DNA of 64,000 bases from Pseudoalteromonas ulvae UL12 (GTDB lineage Bacteria; Pseudomonadota; Gammaproteobacteria; Enterobacterales; Alteromonadaceae), in assembly GCF_014925405.1 (NCBI RefSeq), contig NZ_AQHJ01000034.1, positions 186,001-250,000 of the forward strand. Direction: 5' to 3'. Below the pieces are notes generated by a model. That model made no database searches, was not told the DNA's origin, and saw nothing but the letters and a program-made list of their open reading frames with translations. Position numbers and translations under genes: made by a program. This document shows positions 17,065 through 30,938 of this stretch, one piece after another. Positions within the stretch are counted from its first letter, which is position 1, and the number at the start of each line of letters is the position of its first letter.

Positions 17065-20000
17065 TTAGCGGGATAACTCCTCAATTTTCTTTTTAGAGAA
17101 CCAGCGATATAAAACAGGCAAAACAAACAATGTGAGTAATGTTGCTGTTATCAAACCACCAACTATAACACTTGCCAGTGGTCGTTGTATTTCAGCTCCT
17201 ACACCATTTGACATTAACATCGGTATTAAACCTAATGCAGATGTTATTGCTGTCATAAGAACAGGTCTCAAACGAGAAGTTGCTCCTTCAAAAACAGCAT
17301 CAGTGACTTCTAAGCCATCTCTAATTCGCTGGTTTATACTTTCAACCATAACCACACCATTTAACACTGCAACACCAAATAGTGTAATGAAGCCAACGGA
17401 GCTTGGCACGGACAAGTATTGCCCAGAGAAATATAAGGAGAAAACACCGCCGATAACAGCTAATGGGACATTAACTAAAATCAACATGGCTTGACCAACT
17501 GAGCCAAATGCGAAGTAAAGCAAAAGAGCAATTAGCGCCAAAGATAAAGGAACCACTATAGCTAACCGTTGTTGTGCTCGTTGTTGACTTTCAAATTGAC
17601 CACCAATGGCAACAGAGTAGCCAGCAGGTAAATCGACTTTCTCGGCGATTACCTGTCTGATATCGGCAACAACACTGCCCATATCTCTATTTTGCACGTT
17701 GGCTTGGATAACAACACGTCGTTGCACATCATCTCTTCTCACTTGCGGAGGGCCTGACTCAAAAGAGATTGTTGCAACATCACCAAGACGAACCCAAGAA
17801 CCTGTAGGTGACTGAATGCGAATATCAGAAATAGCTTCTTTATTACTACGATATTCTTTTTCTAAACGCACATATATATCATAACGCTCATTCCCGTTGA
17901 TGATTTGTCCTGCTTCAACTCCACCTATACCATCTCGTATCACTTCCATTATATCACCGACCGATAGGCCAAAACGTGAAAGCTCTTGTCTGTTTGGCTT
18001 TACAACTAATTGAGCTTCACCAGCTATTTGTTCAAGCGCAACATCTCTAGCGCCTTCAACTTCTTTAATTGCCGATTCTATTTCTTGCCCTTTAACTGCC
18101 AATTGATTGAGGTCTGGCCCAAACAGCTTTATCGCTAGTTGTGCTTTTACACCAGATAGTAACTCATCTACACGGGTGGCAATTGGTTGAGAAAAGTTCA
18201 GTAAAAGTCCCGGAAACTCTTCAAGCGATTGTTCCATTTTGTTTTGCAGTTCATAACGGTTTGAAGCACTGGTCCACTCGGATACAGGTTTAAGTCCGAT
18301 ATAAATCTCGATGTTATTAACTGGTTCAGGATCGCCGCCAATATCAGGTCGCCCGATACGGCTTAGCGCATAAGTAACTTCAGGAAATGCCATCAACTTT
18401 TCTTCTAATATAGGTGAAACCATCAATGCAGTATCTAAACTAGAAGAAGGAGCAAGAGTTGCTCTTAAGTTAATTGTTCCTTCTTCTAGCTCTGGAACGA
18501 ATTCAGTACCTATGTAAGGTATAATTGAAAAAGCCGAAACAACCATAATTAGCGAGGTAACAACAATTAACTTGGTACGTTTAAGTGCAAACTTAAGCCC
18601 CTTTTTATATAGCTTATCTAAAGGTTTAACGACAAAGCTTTCTCTTTCTTTTATGCCTTTTTTGAACATGAAAGTGGCAAGTGCTGGTACGACAAACAAG
18701 GCAACAACAATAGCTGAAATGATGGCTAGAATAATACTAATTGCCATTGGCTGGAATAATTTTGCTTCGACACCTTCAAAGCTAAACAAAGGCAAGAACA
18801 CGACTAAAATGACAGAAGCAGCAAAAAATACTGGGCGAGCCACTTCTTTGCCTGCTTCTTTTAGCCGCAACTCGATACCATGATCATCTTTTTCTACTGC
18901 GAAAGGGTCAGTATCATCACAAGGAACACGAGCTTCTACACTTTGTTGGTGTGTTGAATCAGGGTGGTTTAAATGTTTAAACATATTTTCAACCATGACC
19001 ACTGAGCCGTCCACAAGCATACCAATAGCTACGGCAATGCCACCTAGTGACATAAGATTGGCAGAAATTCCCCACCAAGCCATGATCATTAATGCAATAC
19101 CTACCGATATTGGAATGGAAATAAGAACAAGAAACGTTGCTCTTAAATTCATTAAGAACAGGGCAAGCACGATACAAATAAAGATAAAGGCAAGTGCTAG
19201 TGCATTGACTACAGTACTGACAGCTTGTTCGATTAAATCAGCTTGATCATAGAAGGGTTCGAATCGAACACCTTTAGGTAATGCCTGATTGATTAGTGGA
19301 ATTCGTGCATTAATACCATCAATGGTTGCTTTTGTATTGGAACCCATACGCTTGAGTACAATGCCTGATACAACTTCACCTAGGTTTTCAACTTTTCCTT
19401 CGGACGTTTTACGGGTCATAGTGACCGCACCTTGTCGAATTTCACTACCTAGTTCAACTTTGGCGACATCAGAAACCGTCACAACAGTACCATCTACGGT
19501 TTTTACAGGTACTTGCTTAATGTTGCTAATGCCTGCTTCACCACTTTCGAACCAACCCGTTCCTCGAATAACAAGCTGCTCTTGTCCTCGGTTCATATAC
19601 CAACCGCCAACGTTGGCATTGTTACTATCAAGTGCATTAACGATATCTTCTTGCGACAATCCATATGCAAGGAGCTTAGAGGGAGCTATGTTCACTTGAT
19701 ATTGCCTAACATTACCTCCGAAAGATAAGACATCTGTGACACCATCAACTGGCATAATTAGCAATTTGATTATCCAATCATTGAGGCTTCTGAGCGCCAT
19801 TGAGTCATATCCTGCGTCTTTATCTGACACGAGCAAGTATTGAAATACTTGACCTAACCCTGACGTATTTGGTCCCATTTCAGGCGTACCTACACCGTCA
19901 GGTATCAACTCTTTTGCAGCTTGAAGCCGTTCAAAGACGAGCTGCCGTGCAAAATAGATATCAGTCCCTTCTTTAAAAACGACAGTAACGCCAGACAGCC

Positions 20001-20265
20001 CCGTTTTGGAAATTGAACGTACTTGTTCAACATCAGGTAACGCATACATGACCGCTTCAATCGGATAAGTGATGAGTTGTTCTACTTCTTCTGCGGCAAG
20101 CCCCGGCGCTTCTGTATTAACCGCGACTTGAACATTAGTCACATCAGGGAAAGCATCCAAGTTCAGTTTTGGGATCACCATTATTGCGCCAACAATAGTG
20201 GCAAATAAGGCAATCAAAATAAGGAGTCGGTTGTTTACAGACCAATCTATAATTTTATTAAACAT
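17065..20265 (-). CDS. CzcA-like HME-RND inner membrane pump, system 1
   Basis: Proton-driven trimeric pump that exports divalent cations through a tripartite complex. The 1066 residues have the RND layout: TM1 near the start, periplasmic loops with NLDAFPDVTNVQV and ARQLVFERLQA, TM2-TM6, then a second repeat. The TM4 motif is AIGMLVDGSVVMVEN. The three methionines of copper-exporting CusA are absent at the matching places (EEGTINLRAT, NNIEIYIGL, RVDELLSG), which argues for Zn/Cd/Co rather than Cu/Ag. A good AAGGAG precedes the ATG. It is the last gene of a leftward C-B-A operon. Confidence 0.9.
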   Translation of the reverse strand: MFNKIIDWSVNNRLLILIALFATIVGAIMVIPKLNLDAFPDVTNVQVAVNTEAPGLAAEEVEQLITYPIEAVMYALPDVEQVRSISKTGLSGVTVVFKEGTDIYFARQLVFERLQAAKELIPDGVGTPEMGPNTSGLGQVFQYLLVSDKDAGYDSMALRSLNDWIIKLLIMPVDGVTDVLSFGGNVRQYQVNIAPSKLLAYGLSQEDIVNALDSNNANVGGWYMNRGQEQLVIRGTGWFESGEAGISNIKQVPVKTVDGTVVTVSDVAKVELGSEIRQGAVTMTRKTSEGKVENLGEVVSGIVLKRMGSNTKATIDGINARIPLINQALPKGVRFEPFYDQADLIEQAVSTVVNALALAFIFICIVLALFLMNLRATFLVLISIPISVGIALMIMAWWGISANLMSLGGIAVAIGMLVDGSVVMVENMFKHLNHPDSTHQQSVEARVPCDDTDPFAVEKDDHGIELRLKEAGKEVARPVFFAASVILVVFLPLFSFEGVEAKLFQPMAISIILAIISAIVVALFVVPALATFMFKKGIKERESFVVKPLDKLYKKGLKFALKRTKLIVVTSLIMVVSAFSIIPYIGTEFVPELEEGTINLRATLAPSSSLDTALMVSPILEEKLMAFPEVTYALSRIGRPDIGGDPEPVNNIEIYIGLKPVSEWTSASNRYELQNKMEQSLEEFPGLLLNFSQPIATRVDELLSGVKAQLAIKLFGPDLNQLAVKGQEIESAIKEVEGARDVALEQIAGEAQLVVKPNRQELSRFGLSVGDIMEVIRDGIGGVEAGQIINGNERYDIYVRLEKEYRSNKEAISDIRIQSPTGSWVRLGDVATISFESGPPQVRRDDVQRRVVIQANVQNRDMGSVVADIRQVIAEKVDLPAGYSVAIGGQFESQQRAQQRLAIVVPLSLALIALLLYFAFGSVGQAMLILVNVPLAVIGGVFSLYFSGQYLSVPSSVGFITLFGVAVLNGVVMVESINQRIRDGLEVTDAVFEGATSRLRPVLMTAITSALGLIPMLMSNGVGAEIQRPLASVIVGGLITATLLTLFVLPVLYRWFSKKKIEELSR

Positions 20266-20276
20266 AGCGGCTCTCC

Positions 20277-21560
20277 TTAATGGTTATGCGGATCAAATCC
20301 GCCTTTAGCTATTTCAGAAGCAACAAAAAACGCTCCTTGAGTGACCACACGAGTACCACTTTCTAAACCAAATATTTCTCTGAAATTACCTAGAGAACGA
20401 CCTAACTCAACCTCTGTCGCTTTGAATTCACCGGGATGATCCTCAACAAATACGGTCCAATCTCCGTCCGCACTTCTAATTAGCGCTTCTTCTGGAACGG
20501 CCATAACTTTTTGTTCAGTGGCAAATTGAAAATATACTTTAACAAACATGCCTGAATGGAGATTGTCATCTGCATTATTAACACTTAGGCGAATGATTCG
20601 AGTTCTAGTGATGGGATCAATCGTGTGGGCTTCCTGAATAACTTTTGCCTTATAATCCTCTCCTTCTAATTTAACTATTGCCGGAGAGTTGATTGATAGA
20701 TTGAGCTTTTTGTTGGGTGATACTTTAGCTTCCACCCACAGCTTATTTTCATCTGCCAAAAGCATGATAGTATCACCCGCATCGACTCGTTGGCCTTGGG
20801 TGAAGTCATCTTGTAAAACTACTCCTTCTCGCTGAGCTACTAGCGAATATTGGCCAAACGAAGTTATGTCTTTATTTGATATGTCTTTTATCGCTTTTTC
20901 AGTTAACCCTAGTGCGATAAGTTTTCCGTATGTGGCGTTAAATGTGGTTTGAGCCTGAAGTAAACGACTTTCACTTACTGTTTTGTTGCCTAATTTCTTT
21001 ACTCGCTGCCATTCAGTTGACGCAATCAAGTAGTCAGCTTGAGCTTGAGCCATTGCTTCACTAAATAGGGTGACCAGCTTTTGTCCTTTTTCTACGTGTT
21101 CACCGAGTGCAGTATGTCTGCTTATTATCACTGACTCGGTACGGGGAGAAACGACATAGCTGCTATAACCATCTACTTTGACCTCTCCGGGCGCATAGAT
21201 TGTACTGAATTGATAATCAGGTCTTATGCTTTGAACTTTAATATTGGCTAGTGACATTTTTTGAGGGCTTAGAGTAATACCTTCTTCATGTTCCTCTTCA
21301 GTTTCTTTATTTTTGCTCTCTTGGTCGTGACCATGTTCGTCATGTTCTGTGTCTTTTTCAGAATGGTTGCCTTCATTTTCCTGATGGCCTTCTTCTACAT
21401 GATTTTCTTCACTTTCCGAGTGTTTATGTTCTTTGGGTTTTGCTGTTACAGGGTCAATTGTATTTACTTGTAGAGCATACACTTCACCGCTTAATGTCCC
21501 ACCTAAAAAAAGTCCACTAATTAGTATTGCTAATATTTTTTTGCTAAATAATGTATTCAT
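20277..21560 (-). CDS. CzcB-like RND periplasmic adaptor, His/Glu-rich N-terminus, system 1
   Basis: Membrane fusion protein linking the CzcA-like pump to the outer membrane channel. The 427 residues have a signal/anchor segment, then a strongly His-, Glu- and Asp-rich stretch at about 40-95 (repeated HEEGH, DEHGH type motifs) likely to bind metal. The lipoyl/barrel-sandwich and hairpin parts follow (SPRTESVIISRHTALGEHVEKGQKL; AQREGVVLQDDFTQGQRVDAGD). It lies 11 bp before the pump gene and 54 bp after the channel gene. Confidence 0.9.
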   Translation of the reverse strand: MNTLFSKKILAILISGLFLGGTLSGEVYALQVNTIDPVTAKPKEHKHSESEENHVEEGHQENEGNHSEKDTEHDEHGHDQESKNKETEEEHEEGITLSPQKMSLANIKVQSIRPDYQFSTIYAPGEVKVDGYSSYVVSPRTESVIISRHTALGEHVEKGQKLVTLFSEAMAQAQADYLIASTEWQRVKKLGNKTVSESRLLQAQTTFNATYGKLIALGLTEKAIKDISNKDITSFGQYSLVAQREGVVLQDDFTQGQRVDAGDTIMLLADENKLWVEAKVSPNKKLNLSINSPAIVKLEGEDYKAKVIQEAHTIDPITRTRIIRLSVNNADDNLHSGMFVKVYFQFATEQKVMAVPEEALIRSADGDWTVFVEDHPGEFKATEVELGRSLGNFREIFGLESGTRVVTQGAFFVASEIAKGGFDPHNH

Positions 21561-21614
21561 TTTTTTACCTATATTCTTTTAAAGTTTAAGATTTCTAATT
21601 GCCGTTTTAACTAA

Positions 21615-22832
21615 TTAAATCTTGAACTTAGATAATTGACCCATGCTCCAAATGAAGGCTATTTCAGAGAGTCTAAATTGTTTTTCTAGTTGAATGCCTG
21701 AGTGCAATCCATTAGCTCTTTGGCTCAACGCTATTAGATAGTCTGAAGTATTGATGTCTCCAGCCTCCCAACGAGCGTTTAGCAACCTCGCGCTATTATC
21801 AATTCGGTTTTGCATAAGGTTTTGCCATCGCTGATAGTATTTTTTACTGATCATGAGGGATTCATAGTTGGCCTGAGCTTCAAAAGAGCGTTTTCGATAA
21901 ATGGATTGGAAATAAGCTTCCGCAGCAACGGCTTCTGAATATGCCGCTTTAGTAGCATCGGAATAGTTATTTCTGATATTCAAAGGCATAGAGAATGTTA
22001 AGCCAACGATATTATCGTCACTATTTTTTCCTGCGCTAATCCCTATGGTGGGATTAGCTTTATTCTCTATGGTTGTTAGTTGTGCTTTAGCTTGTTGCTC
22101 TTTCCATTTTGCTTTAGCCAATTGTACTTGGGGGTGTTGTTCAATCCATTCAGCTTTGTATGAATAGTTTTCAACATCGAAATCAATAGAGATTTTACTG
22201 GCTAACTCTGGTGTCCAATCAGGCAGCAGCTCTTTAACTTTAACCTCAGCATTTTTTAGCTCTATTTGATATTCAGCTATTTCACTAAAAACTTGAGACA
22301 AGTTTAAGTAAACCAGCTCAGCATCTAGAGGCTCAAGTATTCCCGCCTTTTGTTTGTCTTCCACAATACTAAGTAAGGTTTGCAGTTGACTTTCTCTCTC
22401 CGTAGATAGCTGTGCAGTATCTTTCGCTGATTGCCAATTTGTCAAAGCAATTAACGCATCGGCCTTTTTTGAATCGATTAAATTCAATAAGTGCTGCTGG
22501 CTGGCATAAAGAGTTATCTCGCCAATTGACGTATTGGCAGAGCGTTTATCCCAAAAATCAATGGTCTGACTCAAACCGATTGAATAGTTATTAAAATCAC
22601 CTTCTTTCTCAAAACTTGCGTCAAGCTCAGGGTTATATATTGCCTGAGTTAAGCTTTTTGCATGATGATTGCTTGCGATTAACAACTCTCTTGCTTCAAT
22701 TATTTCGGGATCTTTATTTATTTGTGTGTCTAACCACGACTCACTTTTTTGCTTGCTGTAAGCGGCATATGAAATACTTACAAGCAGGCAGAATGACAGG
22801 CAAGTGCCTGTATTTTTTATATATTTATACAT
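21615..22832 (-). CDS. CzcC-like outer membrane efflux channel (TolC family), system 1
   Basis: Outer membrane component of the tripartite efflux system. The 405 residues have a signal peptide (MYKYIKNTGTCLSFCLLVSISYAAYS) and long heptad-rich helices with two OEP-type repeats (IEARELLIASNHHAKSLTQA; HPQVQLAKAKWKEQQAKAQ). Length is slightly under the usual 415-460. First structural gene of the leftward C-B-A operon, preceded by a small His-rich secreted protein gene. Confidence 0.87.
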   Translation of the reverse strand: MYKYIKNTGTCLSFCLLVSISYAAYSKQKSESWLDTQINKDPEIIEARELLIASNHHAKSLTQAIYNPELDASFEKEGDFNNYSIGLSQTIDFWDKRSANTSIGEITLYASQQHLLNLIDSKKADALIALTNWQSAKDTAQLSTERESQLQTLLSIVEDKQKAGILEPLDAELVYLNLSQVFSEIAEYQIELKNAEVKVKELLPDWTPELASKISIDFDVENYSYKAEWIEQHPQVQLAKAKWKEQQAKAQLTTIENKANPTIGISAGKNSDDNIVGLTFSMPLNIRNNYSDATKAAYSEAVAAEAYFQSIYRKRSFEAQANYESLMISKKYYQRWQNLMQNRIDNSARLLNARWEAGDINTSDYLIALSQRANGLHSGIQLEKQFRLSEIAFIWSMGQLSKFKI

Positions 22833-22914
22833 AAGACTTCTTAAATTTTAAGTATTAATCATCTCTCATTTACCGATTTTTAATCGATAAATGGACGGAT
22901 ATAAATTTAGAAAT

Positions 22915-23268
22915 TTAAGAAATAGGAGGGCGTAATATAGCGTCTAAAAATTCTTTTGTTTGATCGAATTGATAAGGTATTAGGTTGTTGTTATATAACT
23001 TTGTTGCACTATTTGAATTGCTAATTAATATCCAAGATAAGTGGCTGCCGCTACAATGACCACAATGATGACAATCTTTGATGTCGTGGCCTGCTTTTTC
23101 ATCTGAATTGTCGTCAAAAATTTTAAAATCACTTTGGTGATCATGTTGGGTTTGTATGTGTTCAATATCTATTTGGTGGCTTTGTGAAGTTGCAGACGCG
23201 ACAGCAGTTATCGATTGCAACACAATCGAAACTATTAACAGTAATTTAAGCGCAACAGCCAAGTTCAA
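22915..23268 (-). CDS. small His/Cys-rich secreted protein, CzcI-like
   Basis: A 117-residue protein with an N-terminal hydrophobic signal (VALKLLLIVSIVLQSITAVASA), a metal-binding middle (HDIKDCHHCGHCSGSH) and a C-terminus ending AILRPPIS. CzcI-type proteins with this plan sit upstream of czcCBA in other bacteria and are thought to affect its regulation. Here too it heads the leftward czc operon. The RPP ending recurs in the proteins at 25066 and 34192, each near the head of another efflux operon. Confidence 0.68.
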   Translation of the reverse strand: MNLAVALKLLLIVSIVLQSITAVASATSQSHQIDIEHIQTQHDHQSDFKIFDDNSDEKAGHDIKDCHHCGHCSGSHLSWILISNSNSATKLYNNNLIPYQFDQTKEFLDAILRPPIS

Positions 23269-23387
23269 AGTGACTACCTAATGGGAATATAACATATAAA
23301 CGTTAGCATATAGTTTTCTGTGGAGCTAGTGATTTCAGTCAAGTTCAAACAATTACTTTTTATAAATCTATTGTTAGATAAAGATTC

Positions 23388-23418
23388 TTGACTCTATAGT
23401 TGGTATAGAGTTTACACT
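23388..23418 (+). promoter_or_regulatory. MerR-type promoter/operator for the rightward CDF-czc operon
   Basis: TTGACT (23388-23393) and TACACT (23413-23418) are separated by 19 bp, the long spacer typical of MerR-activated promoters. The spacer holds the near-palindrome CTCTATAGTTGGTATAGAG. The hexamers and TATAG core closely match those of the promoter at 33269-33299, so the CadR-like regulator at 33317 is the likely activator. Confidence 0.75.
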
Positions 23419-23446
23419 AGTGCAAAATATTTAATGGAAAGATTTT

Positions 23447-24349
23447 ATGTCAGAAAAATGCTCTGGGCAATGTCAGTCCTCTCCAGCTAGCAATGACCTG
23501 AATAATAACCACATCGATTCAGATGATTTTGGCGGAAAGTTTGTCAGTACTTTTAAGGTTTCCCAAATGGATTGTCCTTCTGAGGAGCGTTTAATTCGAC
23601 TGGCTATAGAAGGAATTAGCACAACTATTGGGTTGCAGTTTGATATCCCCAGTCGGTTAGTTAAAGTTTTCCATGATGACAATTTGGATGAGATTACTAA
23701 CAAACTGCAATCTCTCAATTTAGGTGCTTCACTAGAATCAACAAGTGAAAGTTGCAGTAAAGAAGCTGCAAGAGCGAGAAAGTTAGATCAATCAAACAAA
23801 GCAAGTGAAATGTCAGCACTTAGATGGCTGTTATTGATTAACGGAGTTATGTTTTTTGTTGAAGTGGTCGCCGGAGTTATTGCTCAATCTGCCGGACTCA
23901 TTGCGGATTCTTTGGATATGTTTGCGGATGCTGCTGTGTATGGACTAGCTATATATGCTGTTGGTAAGACAGTTAGCCTGAAATTAAGGGCAGCACATAT
24001 ATCTGGATTATTGCAGGTTATTTTAGCGCTTGGAGCTTTAAGTGAGGTAATTCGACGTTTTATTTATGGGAGTGAACCGATTTCATCGTTGATGGTGATA
24101 TTTGGTGGGGTTGCACTAATTGCTAACGTAGCTTGTTTGTTTTTAATTTATAGAAATAAAGAAGATGGTGCTCATATGAAAGCGAGTTGGATATTTTCAG
24201 CCAACGACGTTATTGCAAATGTTGGTGTTATCTTAGCTGGCCTTCTCGTGACGCTGACAGATAGCCGTTATCCAGACTTAGTTATCGGGTTAATAATTTC
24301 CCTTGTTGTATTGAACGGCGCACGCCGAATTCTACAGTTAAAGTACTAA
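23447..24349 (+). CDS. cation diffusion facilitator with N-terminal HMA-like domain
   Basis: Predicted 300-residue inner membrane exporter. A Cys-rich start (SEKCSGQCQ) and an HMA-like ferredoxin fold (about 28-95, with MDCPSEE in place of the usual CxxC) precede CDF transmembrane segments. The metal site motifs are IADSLDMFADA in TM2 and FSANDVIANVG in TM5. The usual cytoplasmic C-terminal domain is absent. It begins 28 bp after a MerR-type promoter and heads a rightward operon with a methyltransferase and a czcCBA set. The pseudogene at 32579-33238 is its relative. Confidence 0.83.
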   Translation: MSEKCSGQCQSSPASNDLNNNHIDSDDFGGKFVSTFKVSQMDCPSEERLIRLAIEGISTTIGLQFDIPSRLVKVFHDDNLDEITNKLQSLNLGASLESTSESCSKEAARARKLDQSNKASEMSALRWLLLINGVMFFVEVVAGVIAQSAGLIADSLDMFADAAVYGLAIYAVGKTVSLKLRAAHISGLLQVILALGALSEVIRRFIYGSEPISSLMVIFGGVALIANVACLFLIYRNKEDGAHMKASWIFSANDVIANVGVILAGLLVTLTDSRYPDLVIGLIISLVVLNGARRILQLKY

Positions 24350-24410
24350 TAGCCATTATTCATGACTGTTTGAAAGCAACGTATTCAGTATCAAGACAGG
24401 GAAATTTACA

Positions 24411-25058
24411 ATGAAAAAAAATACACCTTATATACCTCCGTTACGTTTTCACTGGTTGACTCGTTACTATGACAGAATCGTTGCAATTACTACACGAGAA
24501 AAATTTTTTAAAAGTTTAATTGTGAAGAAAATAGCTCAAACCAAAGGAAATGAACTGCTAGATGTGGGCTGTGGTACAGGAACATTAACGAAAACAATTG
24601 CTGAAAATTTTCCTCATTTTAAGGTGACAGGCTTGGATGCTGACCAAACAGCATTAGATATTCTTCGAAAAAAACTCAGTGAGAAAGTACTTAATATTTC
24701 GCTGATACAAGGTTTTGGTCAAGATATGCCTTTTGGTGAAAACTCTTATGATATAGCTGTTTCGAGTTTGTTTTTTCACCACCTTACTCGTTTAGATAAA
24801 ATAGCAACACTAAAAGAAATTCGTAGAGCGCTCAAACCGAGCGGGGTATTGTACATTGCTGATTGGGGCAAGCCGACCTCCATTTTACAACGAGCATTAT
24901 TCTTAATAGTTCAATGTTTAGATGGTTTTAAAACGACAAAAGATAATGTTGATGGATACCTCCCGTCATTGATAGTAGAAGCGGGGTTTGTCAACGTTTA
25001 TGAACAAGATGCTATCCCTACTGTATTAGGGACAGTTAGATTGATTAAAGCATGTTAG
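24411..25058 (+). CDS. class I SAM-dependent methyltransferase
   Basis: A 215-residue Rossmann-fold methyltransferase. Motif I is LLDVGCGTGTL (about 43-53), with the acidic residue after strand 2 in TGLDADQ and post-motifs in FHHLTRLDKIATLKEIRRALKPSG. The substrate is unknown; the ubiE/arsM-like layout fits small molecules or metalloid species. The known thiol ligands of ArsM are not evident. It lies inside the CDF-czc operon, 61 bp after the CDF gene and 7 bp before a small secreted protein gene. Confidence 0.75.
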   Translation: MKKNTPYIPPLRFHWLTRYYDRIVAITTREKFFKSLIVKKIAQTKGNELLDVGCGTGTLTKTIAENFPHFKVTGLDADQTALDILRKKLSEKVLNISLIQGFGQDMPFGENSYDIAVSSLFFHHLTRLDKIATLKEIRRALKPSGVLYIADWGKPTSILQRALFLIVQCLDGFKTTKDNVDGYLPSLIVEAGFVNVYEQDAIPTVLGTVRLIKAC

Positions 25059-25065
25059 ACCTGAA

Positions 25066-25422
25066 ATGACCTTTCTACGCTTACCTAGTTACACAACATA
25101 TTTAACATATGTGATGCTGTTATTAATTGCAGCACATTCTGTGATTTGTTCGCCGAATGATTTTGATGATCTTTCTTTTTTTTCGCCAATAAATTCTTCT
25201 TATGTTTTAGAGCAATCAACAGAAGCTACTGAGCTTACTCAGCTCCAGAATAGCAGCTCGTTAGTAGATGAGTGCAATTTTTGTTGTTGCCAATTATTCA
25301 TATATACAGATGTGCCTTCCGAGCCTAACCAAGTGATTGATTTTCCTTTTGCTGAGACCATAGTTTCTAGCGAGCAAAAAGGTTATATATCCTTGCCATT
25401 TCGACCACCAAAACTAGCTTAG
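25066..25422 (+). CDS. small Cys-rich secreted protein, CzcI-like
   Basis: 118 residues with an N-terminal hydrophobic signal (YVMLLLIAAHSVICS), a central cysteine cluster (DECNFCCCQLF) and an ending LPFRPPKLA. It has the same plan as the products at 22915 and 34192 but swaps histidines for cysteines. It sits immediately before czcC of system 2. Role in metal sensing or regulation is inferred from position; only the signal and cysteines are directly visible. Confidence 0.6.
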   Translation: MTFLRLPSYTTYLTYVMLLLIAAHSVICSPNDFDDLSFFSPINSSYVLEQSTEATELTQLQNSSSLVDECNFCCCQLFIYTDVPSEPNQVIDFPFAETIVSSEQKGYISLPFRPPKLA

Positions 25423-25496
25423 ATTCCCCCAAGAATTAGGTAGAGCCATCTTCTACTCCCACAGTTTTATAGAATAAAATTAATAGGAAAGTATAC

Positions 25497-26789
25497 ATGA
25501 GACTTAATGTATCACCGCACCGAAAGGTAGCTAAGGTGAGGTGTATAACACCTCGGTATAAATATTTTGCGTGCTTAATGATTTCGCTTTTAACATTTAA
25601 TGTTAACGCTTTTGAAAAGGAGCTTAATCTACAAGAGGCAATACGTTGGACACTCAAGCAAAATCCAGAGTTAAAAATATTTGATTTCAAGCAACAAGCT
25701 TTAATTGGACAAGAACAAACAGCAAGCTTAAATCCGGCATTTGAGCTTGAAGTAGAAGCTGAGAACTTTGTAGGTTCAGGTGATTTCAATAAATTTGATA
25801 GTGCTGAATTAACGATTGCTCTTTCTTCCGTGATTGAAATGGGAGATAAGCGTTCTGCAAGAATTGGACTTATTTCTAATTCTAAAAAGCTGTTGAATGC
25901 TAAAACGGAAGTTGAGGCGTTAAATTTGATAGCTCAAGTTACTCAACAATTTATCGAAGTGCTCGCCTCACAAGAAAGAGTCTTATTAGCCGATAATGCG
26001 TTAAGCCTAGCTCAAGAAGCATTCAATGTTGTTGATGAACGTAATCGTGCAGGAGCAACCCCTAATGCTGAGGTAAAGCGAGCGAGGGCAGCGATTGCCC
26101 AAGCTAAGCTAACCTCTCAATCAGAAAAGAAACGCCTAGAATATTTAAGGCTGTCTTTAGCCGCTTTTTGGGGAGAATCAACGCTGAACTTCTCGAAGGT
26201 AACAGGTGATTTATTTCAATTTGGAAATGATAGTGATTTTGAGACGCTTTTTGCAAAGTTAGAAACAAATCCTGCCATTCAAATTTACGCCAATGAGGAG
26301 CGACTTAAGGAAGCTGAGTTGCGTTTAGCCAGAACTGAGTCAACTGCCAATATTCAGTGGTCTGTAGGGGTTAGACGCTCTCAAGAAAGTAATGATACTG
26401 CCTTAGTCGCAGGCTTTAGCCTACCGTTATTTGCTGACAAGCGAAACTCAGGAGCAATCGCGAGTGCCTTAGCTGAGCGTGATCAAGTTGCCATTGAAAA
26501 AGATGTAACGAAATTAAAGCTTAGAAATCATTTGCTGCGAGCATACTCGAATAGGCAGCAAGCTATTTTGACGACAAATGCACTAAGACAGTCGGTAATT
26601 CCAATGTTAGATCAGGCACTAGATGATACCCAAATTGCTTATCAAAAAGGTCGTAATGGCTATCTTGACTATGTATCAGCTAGACAAGAACTACTAAACG
26701 CTCGTCGCACGCTGATTGATGCTGCTTCTGCTGCTTTGTTTTACGGGGCCGAGATTGAAAAATTAACGAATGAAGCGTTATCACTTTAA
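25497..26789 (+). CDS. CzcC-like outer membrane efflux channel, system 2
   Basis: TolC-family protein of 430 residues. The signal sequence is displaced: a basic stretch of about 25 residues precedes YFACLMISLLTFNVNA, so a shorter start at the ATG 25578 is possible, but AGGAAAG lies before 25497. OEP repeats are visible (LNLQEAIRWTLKQNPELKIF; NPAIQIYANEERLKEAELRLA). It heads a czcCBA set with adaptor and pump directly downstream. Confidence 0.88.
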   Translation: MRLNVSPHRKVAKVRCITPRYKYFACLMISLLTFNVNAFEKELNLQEAIRWTLKQNPELKIFDFKQQALIGQEQTASLNPAFELEVEAENFVGSGDFNKFDSAELTIALSSVIEMGDKRSARIGLISNSKKLLNAKTEVEALNLIAQVTQQFIEVLASQERVLLADNALSLAQEAFNVVDERNRAGATPNAEVKRARAAIAQAKLTSQSEKKRLEYLRLSLAAFWGESTLNFSKVTGDLFQFGNDSDFETLFAKLETNPAIQIYANEERLKEAELRLARTESTANIQWSVGVRRSQESNDTALVAGFSLPLFADKRNSGAIASALAERDQVAIEKDVTKLKLRNHLLRAYSNRQQAILTTNALRQSVIPMLDQALDDTQIAYQKGRNGYLDYVSARQELLNARRTLIDAASAALFYGAEIEKLTNEALSL

Positions 26790-26841
26790 TTTAAAAATTG
26801 ATTTTTAATTCGACCGATAATCGAATTACTTAGGAAAAAAA

Positions 26842-30871
<4,030 letters not shown>

Positions 30872-30938
30872 GTAAAGCCTAGCAGCTTAATTCGCTATTA
30901 AAATTAAGCTGCTTTTTTAAGGCTAAAGGACGGAAAGC